DNA of 5,112 nt from Cyanobacteria bacterium M_surface_7_m2_040 (lineage in GTDB: Bacteria > Cyanobacteriota > Cyanobacteriia > PCC-6307 > Cyanobiaceae). Shown here in pieces: positions 1-5,112 of the stretch. Each line of letters opens with the position of its first letter. Position 1 is the first letter of the stretch. The notes beneath the pieces are model-generated. The model was given only the letters and a program-made list of their open reading frames with translations, ran no database searches and was not told the DNA's origin. The stretch lies in NCBI GenBank assembly GCA_016882555.1, contig VGPQ01000131.1, positions 1-5,112 of the forward strand, in the 5' to 3' direction. The translations under genes were made by a program, and so were the position numbers.

Positions 1-1
1 G

Positions 2-325
2 TTCTACCTGCACCCGCACCAGGAAGACAACCTGCTGGCCCTGCATGGGGGCCGCACCTTTTATCTGGTGAATTTCGGCTGGAATTATCCGTATCACATT
101 GTTCGCCTGGAAACCGGCGGCGACATCCTGCGCATTCCGCCGGGCACCTTTCACCGTTCGGTCTCGGATCCCGATGGTTCGGTGGTGCTCAATCAGGCCG
201 TGCGCGAAGAGGGTGCCTCGGTGGTGCGGGAATTCCGCGTCTACAACAGCCGCCGCATTCCCCGCCTGTTTGCCACCACCTTCAAGACCGCGCCGCTGCC
301 CAAGCTGCACGGGCTCAATTGGTGA
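2..325 (+). CDS. Cupin-fold protein, C-terminal part (5' end outside window)
   Basis: An open frame enters from the left edge and ends at TGA 323-325, giving 107 visible residues. Two cupin motifs are visible. The first is HPHQEDN at visible residues 4-10, followed by a glycine pair at 16-17. The second is an excellent match to G(x)5PxG(x)2H, with G40, P46, G48 and H51. H4, H6 and H51 are the likely metal ligands. The glutamate of the first motif lies at HxHxE (E8) instead of the usual three or four residues after the second histidine, so the fourth ligand is uncertain. A GTG at 68-70 could be read as a start, but it would remove the first cupin motif, and the frame is open and protein-like upstream, so the gene surely begins outside the window. 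Cupins include dioxygenases, isomerases and sugar-binding proteins, and nothing here picks one, so the function is unknown. The gene converges on the EAL gene. Confidence 0.75.
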   Translation, partial: FYLHPHQEDNLLALHGGRTFYLVNFGWNYPYHIVRLETGGDILRIPPGTFHRSVSDPDGSVVLNQAVREEGASVVREFRVYNSRRIPRLFATTFKTAPLPKLHGLNW

Positions 326-328
326 TCG

Positions 329-1621
329 CTACACGCCTGCGCGCTGTGGTCTGTTGAGGTAGTCAATCGCGCCCGCAAGGCTCAGGGGTTTACTGAACAG
401 GTGCCCCTGACCGTGGCTGACGCCGCGGCTCATCAGCCATCGCCGCTGTTCGTCGGTTTCGACCCCTTCGGCCGTGAGGTTGATCTGCAGGTCATGGGCG
501 ATGGCTACCAGGGTTTGCAGCAGGTGGTTGCTTGATTTCTGGGGCGCGTTGAGGCGTTGCACAAAGCTGCGATCGATCTTGATCGTGTTGATGCTCAGAT
601 CATGAAGGCGGCTGAGGGAGGAATAGCCCGTGCCGAAGTCGTCAATCGCGATCAGCAAGTTCTGCTCCGCCAACCAGTCGAGCAAGGCATCCAGTTCGTA
701 GGCGGCGTTCTTGAAGGATTCCTCCAGCAGTTCCAGTTGCAATTGCACACCCATCGGTAGCGGATGGGCTCGGATCAGCTCCAGCAGCTCCAGCACCCGG
801 CGCGGATTTTCAACCAACTGACCCGAGAGATTGGCCGAGAGAATCAGCGGATGCCGCTCCCCCGCCGCGTCCGCCAGTTGCGGTGCCGCTTCCAGGGCTC
901 TGCGCAGCACCTGCAGATCGATTTCGGCGGTGATACCGCTTTTGTTGGCCGCAGCCATGAAGCTGGCCGGGGGAGCCAGTTCTCCTGTGGCCATGGGCCA
1001 TCGCGCCAGGCATTCAAAGCCGATCGGGTCGCCGCTGTTGAGGTCCACGATCGGTTGCAGGAAGGTCGTGAGCTCATGGCGCTCGAGGGCCAGATGCAGC
1101 TCGCTCTCCAGTTGGTACTGGGCTGCTTCCAGCTGCTGAATCTGGGTTGGCGCCAGCACCAGGTGGCTGCCGGGCTGCTTGTCTGCCTCCAGTTGCGCCA
1201 GAAGGGCCTGGTTGAGCAGGTCGATGCTGCTTGATTCGGCTGAGACGCCAGCCAGGGCGGCGCCGATGCTGACCGTGAGCAACAGCGGGTTCGAGGCCGC
1301 CCCCTGTTCCACGGCTCGGCAGTGGTTGGTGCAGCGTTCCCCCAGGTCGAGCAGTTCGGCGCTGGTGCGCGTGTCGGGCACGACGACCGCCAGTTCGTCG
1401 TGCTGCAGGCGGAGGATTGATGTTCCCGGCGGACAGGCCGCGAGCAGGCGCGCCTCGCCGCTGGCGATCAGGCGCTCGGCCTCGCGGCTGCCATGGATCG
1501 CCTCCACCTTGCGCATGTTGCGGAAGGTGCAGATCAGTAGCCCGCAGGGGCGGTTGTCGCTGCGCAGGCCGTCAAGCAGATCCAGCAGGGCAGCCTGGCT
1601 TTGACACCCGTGATGCTGCAC
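329..1621 (-). CDS. Degenerate GGDEF + EAL domain protein, probable c-di-GMP phosphodiesterase
   Basis: A 430-residue protein, GTG start at 1621-1619, TAG stop at 331-329. Residues about 10-155 form a GGDEF-like domain whose signature is decayed to RLQHDEL (71-77): the two glycines needed for GTP binding are replaced by Q73 and H74, and no RxxD inhibitory site precedes it, so cyclase activity is unlikely. Residues about 170-425 form an EAL domain. The signature reads ECL (203-205), but residues known from the family to bind metal or c-di-GMP, or to act in catalysis, appear intact: Q189, E203, N264, E297, D327 and D328 in DDFGTGYSS, K348, E385 and Q405. Hydrolysis of c-di-GMP to pGpG is therefore the likely activity, with the GGDEF remnant possibly a GTP-sensing or dimerising module. 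No membrane segment, signal peptide or PAS/GAF sensor is seen, so it should be cytosolic. The frame is closed by a TGA 10 codons upstream, with no better start. The ribosome site is weak (GGTGGGG about 10 nt away). It lies 45 nt after the transglutaminase gene and may share its transcript. Confidence 0.9.
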   Translation of the reverse strand: MQHHGCQSQAALLDLLDGLRSDNRPCGLLICTFRNMRKVEAIHGSREAERLIASGEARLLAACPPGTSILRLQHDELAVVVPDTRTSAELLDLGERCTNHCRAVEQGAASNPLLLTVSIGAALAGVSAESSSIDLLNQALLAQLEADKQPGSHLVLAPTQIQQLEAAQYQLESELHLALERHELTTFLQPIVDLNSGDPIGFECLARWPMATGELAPPASFMAAANKSGITAEIDLQVLRRALEAAPQLADAAGERHPLILSANLSGQLVENPRRVLELLELIRAHPLPMGVQLQLELLEESFKNAAYELDALLDWLAEQNLLIAIDDFGTGYSSLSRLHDLSINTIKIDRSFVQRLNAPQKSSNHLLQTLVAIAHDLQINLTAEGVETDEQRRWLMSRGVSHGQGHLFSKPLSLAGAIDYLNRPQRAGV

Positions 1622-1666
1622 GACGGTTGTGCCCCACCCGCGTTGGGCTCAACCTAGCTGCCGTTT

Positions 1667-2536
1667 TCAAGCTGCGCAGGCTTCCAGCACCTCGGCTTCG
1701 ATGCTCCAGGCCAGGCTGCTTTCGACCCCAGGCGGGCCTGAAAAACTGCCGGTGATGGCGGCGGTGAGGTCGGGTTTGGATGAGGTTGCCAGGGTGATGT
1801 AGCGGTCGTCGATGATGCCCATGCCACTGGGGTCAAAGCCGCGCCAGCCAGCCCCCGGCAGATACACCTCAGCCCAGGCGTGCAGGTCGTAGCGCTCCGG
1901 CTTGGGGTCCACCAGGTGATACCCGCTGACAAACCGCGCCGGCAGGCCCACGCAGCGGCAGGCCTCGACCATCAGCATCGCCAGGTCGCGGCACGAGCCC
2001 ACCCGCTCCTTGAGCGTGCGCCCGGCCGGCCAGGCAGGGCCGATGTGGCGCTGGGTGTACTTGACCCGGTCCTGAATGATCTCCACCAACTGCTGCAGAA
2101 ACATCAGCGCCCGTTGGTCGCTGCCCATCAGTGCTTCCTGGGCCACATCCACTGCGGCCGGATCGTGCTGACCGTTGGGCAGCCAACCCTCGAGCGCCCC
2201 CATCAGATCACCGTTGAGCCGGCCCACCGGGTAGGGCAACTGCGGTTCGTTGTCTTCGAGGCAGGCCTGCAGCAAGGGAGCGGCCTGGGTTTCCACCTCG
2301 CTGATGGCCCGCGCCGTGAACAGCTCAGTGGCACCCGTGAAACGGCCCCGCAGGATTTCATCACCACTGGCGGCCAGCAGCGGATACAGCCGGGAAGGCT
2401 CCGGGCTGATCTCCAATTTGAACGCGAGCAGGTTCTGAAAGCCATGCCCCCGCGGCTTCAGGCAGAAGCGGTGGGGGCCCAACAGCACCGGAGCGGTGTA
2501 GCGGTAGGTGAAGGAGTGGGTTACGCGAGCGCGCAT
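1667..2536 (-). CDS. Transglutaminase-like cysteine protein (COG1305-like), third gene of the ATP-grasp/alpha-E cassette
   Basis: A 289-residue protein, ATG at 2536-2534, TGA at 1669-1667. The N-terminal 80 or so residues (MRARVTHSFTYRYTAPV...) match the bacterial transglutaminase-like N-terminal beta domain. Residues about 150-240 are the transglutaminase/papain-like core with an apparent complete triad: C182 in GSCRD, H219 in DLHAWAEVYLPG and D235 in GFDPSG. Members act as cysteine peptidases or acyl transferases that cut or form amide bonds; the substrate here is unknown. No signal peptide or membrane segment is visible, so a cytosolic place is likely. The start overlaps the end of the alpha-E gene by 16 nt and has no clear Shine-Dalgarno sequence, which suggests translational coupling. 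The family starts with a similar M-x-x-x-V-T-H-x-T/F-x-Y-x-Y pattern, which supports this ATG. In the cassette it may hydrolyse or transfer the product of the ATP-grasp ligase, by inference from the conserved gene association. Confidence 0.93.
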   Translation of the reverse strand: MRARVTHSFTYRYTAPVLLGPHRFCLKPRGHGFQNLLAFKLEISPEPSRLYPLLAASGDEILRGRFTGATELFTARAISEVETQAAPLLQACLEDNEPQLPYPVGRLNGDLMGALEGWLPNGQHDPAAVDVAQEALMGSDQRALMFLQQLVEIIQDRVKYTQRHIGPAWPAGRTLKERVGSCRDLAMLMVEACRCVGLPARFVSGYHLVDPKPERYDLHAWAEVYLPGAGWRGFDPSGMGIIDDRYITLATSSKPDLTAAITGSFSGPPGVESSLAWSIEAEVLEACAA

Positions 2537-3507
2537 GCCGGGTGCGTGTCGAGGGGTTCCGCATTGCTGGCCACGAAGTATCGCTCTTCGATCAGGCTGT
2601 GAAGCCGGTTGAGGTCACTTTGCAGCGCATCGATGGATTCATGCAGCCCGCCGGCGATCAGGTCGTCGATGCGGGTGTAGCTCCAGCGGGCCAGGGTCAG
2701 ACCGGCCAGGCACTCGAGATCATCCGGTTCACCGGGAACGGCGCTGCCGCGCAGGATGCCCAGGGTTTCATTGATGCGCTCCAGGCAGTAGCGCACCGAG
2801 CGGGGGAAGATCGGATTGAGCAGCAGAAAGGCCGCCACCGCCTTGGGTTCGATCGCCTGCTGGCGTGCTTGCCTGAACATCTGGTAGGCCCCGGCGCTGC
2901 GCAGCAGCGAGATCCACTGCAGCTCATCGAGCACCCCGCCCACCTCATCGGGGGAGGGCAGCAGCAGGAAATATTTGACATCGAGGATGCGGGTGGTTTT
3001 GTCGGCCCGCTCGATCAGGCGGCCCAGACGGCTGAACTGCCACGACAGATCGCGGCTCAAGGTGGCATCGGTGATCCCGTAGAAGAGCTGGCATGAGCGG
3101 CGGATCTCGCGCAGCTGCTCCTGTGGCGGCAGGTCCCAGAAGCCGTCGTTGTCGTCCTGGAGGGTCCAGTACATGCCATTGATCTGCTCCCACATCTCGG
3201 TGGTGATCACCTCGCGGATCTGGCGGGCGTTCTCGCGGGCAATGGCGATGCAGTTGACGATGCTGTTGGGGTTGTCAGCAGCCTTGACCAGAAACTGCAC
3301 CACGTCGTCGGGACTGCCGCTTGGATACAGCGCATCGAACAGCTCACGATCGCCGCTGGCATCGATCAGCGGCAGCCAGGGTTCGGCACTTCCCGGCGGG
3401 CAGTCGAGGGCCATCGCTTCACTCACCTCAACGAAGCGCGAGAGGTTCTCGGCCCGCTCCACGTAGCGGTTGATCCAATAGAGCGAATCGGCGACGCGGC
3501 TCAGCAT
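2521..3507 (-). CDS. Alpha-E domain protein (COG2307-like), helical partner of the ATP-grasp protein
   Basis: A 328-residue, largely alpha-helical protein, ATG at 3507-3505, TAA at 2523-2521. The frame is open for another 128 codons upstream, inside the ATP-grasp gene. That extension is low-complexity Arg/Gly-rich shadow sequence, and the family begins MLSRVADSLYWINRYVERAEN, as here, so the internal ATG is the right start. Family hallmarks are the N-terminal YWxNRYxERAEN block, RENARQIRE near the middle, and LGRLIERADKTTRILDVKY in the second half. Conserved Arg/Glu-rich helices are the reason for the name alpha-E; the biochemical function is not established. The length fits the family, about 310-330 residues. 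The gene starts 7 nt inside the ATP-grasp gene (ATGCTGA, the two reading frames sharing the TGA) and has no strong ribosome site of its own, so it is probably translated by coupling. It overlaps the transglutaminase gene by 16 nt. The fixed neighbourhood suggests a partner or substrate-handling role in the same complex or pathway. Confidence 0.93.
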   Translation of the reverse strand: MLSRVADSLYWINRYVERAENLSRFVEVSEAMALDCPPGSAEPWLPLIDASGDRELFDALYPSGSPDDVVQFLVKAADNPNSIVNCIAIARENARQIREVITTEMWEQINGMYWTLQDDNDGFWDLPPQEQLREIRRSCQLFYGITDATLSRDLSWQFSRLGRLIERADKTTRILDVKYFLLLPSPDEVGGVLDELQWISLLRSAGAYQMFRQARQQAIEPKAVAAFLLLNPIFPRSVRYCLERINETLGILRGSAVPGEPDDLECLAGLTLARWSYTRIDDLIAGGLHESIDALQSDLNRLHSLIEERYFVASNAEPLDTHPACALA

Positions 3508-4940
3508 GGGATTTCGTCGACGATCCAGGTGTCCTTGCAGCCGCCCCCCTGGGAGGAGTTGACCACCAGCGATCCCCGCCGCAGGGCCACCCGGGTGAGA
3601 CCGCCGGGGCTCACCCAGGCGCTCTTGCCGCGCAGCACGTAGGGCCGCAGATCGACGTGGCAGGGGAACAGCTCGCCCTCGCTCAGCGACGGCACCGTGG
3701 AGAGCTCCAGGGTGGGTTGGGCGATGTAGTTGCGGGGATTGGCCTTGATCTTCTCGGCGAAGTCGGCGATCTCTGCGGCGCTGGCATGGGGACCGATCAA
3801 CATGCCGTAGCCACCCGCTTCGGCCACCGCCTTGACCACCAGTGCGCCCAGGTGCTCGAGCACATAGGCCTGATCGCTGGGCCTTGAGCACAGGTAGGTG
3901 GGCACGTTTTCGATGATCGGCTCCTGATCCAGGTAGTAGCGGATCATCTCGGGCAGGTAGGCGTAGATCAGCTTGTCGTCGGCAACGCCGGTGCCGGGGG
4001 CGTTGGCGATGGCCACCCGGCCGGCGGCATAGACCTCCATCAGGCCGCGCACCCCCAGCATCGAGTCGCTGCGGAACACGGCCGGATCGAGGAAGTCATC
4101 ATCGATGCGGCGGTAGATCACATCGACCGGCTCGAGCCCGGCGGTGCTACGCATCCACACGCGCTGGTCGTGGCAGATCAGGTCGCGGCCCTCGACCAGC
4201 TGGATGCCCATCTGCTGGGCCAGGTAGCTGTGCTCGAAGTAGGCGCTGTTGAACACGCCGGGGGTCAGCAGCACCACCTTGGGGGTGTCGGTCCAGGGGG
4301 CCAGATCGCGCAGGGTCTCCAGCAGATGGGAGGGGTAATCGTCGATCGGCTGCACCGTGCGCCCCGCAAACAGGCTGGGGAACATGCGCTTCATCACCCG
4401 CCGGTTCTCGAGGAAATAGGCCACCCCCGAGGGGCAGCGCAGGTTGTCTTCGAGCACGCGCCAGGTGCCCAGCCCATCACGCACCAGATCCAGGCCCGAG
4501 ATGTGGCACCACCTGCCCAATGGTGGCTTGAACCCCTGCATCTGCGGCCGCCACCCCTGGGAGCTGAGCACGTCGTCTCGGGGGATGACCCCATCGGCCA
4601 GGATCCGCTGCTGGCCGTACACATCCGCCAGAAACAGGTCGATCGCCTCCAGCCGCTGGATCAGGCCCGCCTCCAGCCGCTGCCAGTCGCCCTGGCTGAT
4701 CAGCCGTGGCAGCGGGTCGAAGGGCAGGATTCGCTCGACGCCTTGGTTGCCTGAATCGTTGAGCCGGAAGGTGGCGCCCAGCCGCTTGAGCAGCACGCCG
4801 GCGGCGGCGTGGTTGCGGTTGAGCTCCTCGAGGCCCAGCTTGCCCAGGGAGGAGAGCAAGGGCTGCAGGGCCTGCCGGGGTGCGTCGGGCGCCTCAAAAT
4901 ATTCGTCGTAGCCGCGATTCGGCCGGTAGGCGGTGAACAT
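3501..4940 (-). CDS. Circularly permuted ATP-grasp protein (COG2308-like), predicted amide/peptide ligase
   Basis: A 479-residue protein, ATG at 4940-4938, TGA at 3503-3501, within the usual length of about 470-490. It starts with the family's YDEYF motif (11-15). Further blocks I assign to the permuted ATP-grasp core are EDNLRCPSG (164-172), YRRIDDDFLDP (276-286), NAPGTGVADDK (313-323), VVKAVAEAGGYGM (368-380), IAQPTLELSTVP (406-417), DLRPYV (430-435) and a terminal GGLTRVAL...SSQGGGCKDTW (446-471). ATP-grasp enzymes activate a carboxylate as an acyl phosphate and join it to an amine; the substrates of this branch are unknown. No signal peptide or membrane helix is seen. A GAGG lies 9 nt before the ATG, the best ribosome site in the cassette, as expected for its first gene. 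It heads the overlapping run with the alpha-E and transglutaminase genes and follows ureC on the same strand after 109 nt. One oddity is C468 in the GGGxKDTW block, where I would expect serine from memory of the family. Confidence 0.94.
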   Translation of the reverse strand: MFTAYRPNRGYDEYFEAPDAPRQALQPLLSSLGKLGLEELNRNHAAAGVLLKRLGATFRLNDSGNQGVERILPFDPLPRLISQGDWQRLEAGLIQRLEAIDLFLADVYGQQRILADGVIPRDDVLSSQGWRPQMQGFKPPLGRWCHISGLDLVRDGLGTWRVLEDNLRCPSGVAYFLENRRVMKRMFPSLFAGRTVQPIDDYPSHLLETLRDLAPWTDTPKVVLLTPGVFNSAYFEHSYLAQQMGIQLVEGRDLICHDQRVWMRSTAGLEPVDVIYRRIDDDFLDPAVFRSDSMLGVRGLMEVYAAGRVAIANAPGTGVADDKLIYAYLPEMIRYYLDQEPIIENVPTYLCSRPSDQAYVLEHLGALVVKAVAEAGGYGMLIGPHASAAEIADFAEKIKANPRNYIAQPTLELSTVPSLSEGELFPCHVDLRPYVLRGKSAWVSPGGLTRVALRRGSLVVNSSQGGGCKDTWIVDEIPC

Positions 4941-5049
4941 CGCTGCGGACCTCGCTGCTGGGGCTGATCCTGCTCAGCGGAGGGGGCTGGTTCTGGTGGT
5001 GGTTGCTACGAAATCACCAATGAAGGTTCAGCAGGTGCCTGTTGGCGCC
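4941..5049 (-). other. ureC to ATP-grasp intergenic spacer (109 nt)
   Basis: This is the largest gene-free stretch in the window and the only likely place for a promoter serving the cassette. I find no convincing -10/-35 pair and no terminator (no GC-rich stem followed by T's) for ureC. A short perfect 5-bp inverted repeat, GCTGA/TCAGC with a 6-nt loop, lies at 4963-4978 just upstream of the ribosome site; it is too weak to call a regulatory element. Read-through from urease into the cassette cannot be excluded. Confidence 0.4.
4950..4953 (-). promoter_or_regulatory. Shine-Dalgarno site of the ATP-grasp gene
   Basis: GAGG on the minus strand with a 9-nt spacer to the ATG at 4940. It supports this start and marks the ATP-grasp gene as the independently initiated first gene of the cassette. 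The two downstream cassette genes lack a comparable site. Confidence 0.6.
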
Positions 5050-5112
5050 CTAGATCAGGAAGTAGCGCTGGGCCATCGGCAGCTCGGTGGCGGGCTCGCA
5101 GGTCAGCAGCTC
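5050..5112 (-). CDS. ureC: Urease alpha subunit, last 20 residues (5' part outside window)
   Basis: Reading leftwards from the right edge, 20 codons end at TAG 5052-5050. The encoded tail ends LPMAQRYFLI and is preceded by ELLTCEPATE. It matches the highly conserved C-terminus of the urease catalytic alpha subunit, which normally ends in LPMAQRYFLF. Urease hydrolyses urea to ammonia and carbamate at a cytosolic di-nickel centre; the active-site residues are outside this window. In bacteria ureC is usually the last of the ureABC structural genes, which fits its being followed by an unrelated cassette here. The fragment is short, but the tail signature is distinctive. Confidence 0.9.
   Translation of the reverse strand, partial: ELLTCEPATELPMAQRYFLI

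Noticed and set aside
764..1234. Plus-strand open frame (156 codons) antisense to the EAL gene
   Set aside because: Gln/Arg-rich shadow composition; the conserved EAL catalytic motifs are on the other strand in the same bases.
1631..1648. GCCC...GGGC inverted repeat between the transglutaminase and EAL genes
   Set aside because: Only a 4-bp stem with a mismatch beyond it and no T run, so neither a terminator nor a convincing regulatory hairpin.
1880..2602. Long plus-strand open frame (240 codons) antisense to the transglutaminase and alpha-E genes
   Set aside because: High-GC shadow: no recognisable domain, and both minus-strand genes carry clear family motifs.
3508..3891. 128-codon upstream extension of the alpha-E frame
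   Set aside because: It lies wholly inside the ATP-grasp gene, is Arg/Gly-rich shadow sequence, and the family start motif MLSRVADSLYW sits exactly at 3507.
4170..4754. Plus-strand open frame (194 codons) antisense to the ATP-grasp gene
   Set aside because: His/Gln/Pro/Gly-rich shadow composition with no domain; the opposite strand encodes conserved ATP-grasp motifs.
4963..4978. GCTGA/TCAGC hairpin upstream of the ATP-grasp gene
   Set aside because: A 5-bp stem is expected by chance in GC-rich DNA, and there is no supporting context.
5020..5112. Plus-strand ATG at 5020 opening a frame to the right edge
   Set aside because: It runs antisense to the conserved C-terminus of ureC and has no ribosome site or recognisable sequence.

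Overview
This is a 5.1 kb window of high-GC bacterial DNA, packed with coding sequence and almost without spacers. The protein sequences, a urease next door and a compact gene order suggest a picocyanobacterium of the Synechococcus/Cyanobium type. That placement is inference from gene content and remembered family resemblance; no taxonomic marker gene is present.

Layout, left to right. (1) Bases 2-325, + strand: the C-terminal part of a cupin-fold protein of unknown function, cut by the left edge. (2) Bases 329-1621, - strand: a 430-residue soluble protein with a degenerate GGDEF domain followed by an EAL domain that keeps its catalytic residues, so probably a cyclic-di-GMP phosphodiesterase. 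It converges on the cupin gene with only 3 bases between the stop codons. (3) Bases 1667-4940, - strand: a tightly overlapping three-gene cassette. In transcription order it is a circularly permuted ATP-grasp protein (COG2308-like), an alpha-E protein (COG2307-like) and a transglutaminase-like cysteine protein (COG1305-like). (4) Bases 5050-5112, - strand: the last 20 codons and stop of the urease alpha subunit gene ureC, cut by the right edge.

The three cassette genes overlap by 7 and 16 nt, which points to one translationally coupled operon. A Shine-Dalgarno-like GAGG precedes the first gene only. This gene trio has been recognised by comparative genomics as a probable peptide or amide-bond forming and processing system (ATP-grasp ligase, helical partner, papain-fold peptidase or transferase), but to my knowledge its substrate is not established. 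The EAL protein begins 45 nt after the cassette on the same strand and could be co-transcribed with it. The 109-nt gap between ureC and the cassette is the only spacer large enough for a promoter, but I see no convincing promoter or terminator in it. No RNA genes, insertion sequences, CRISPR arrays or notable repeats were found.
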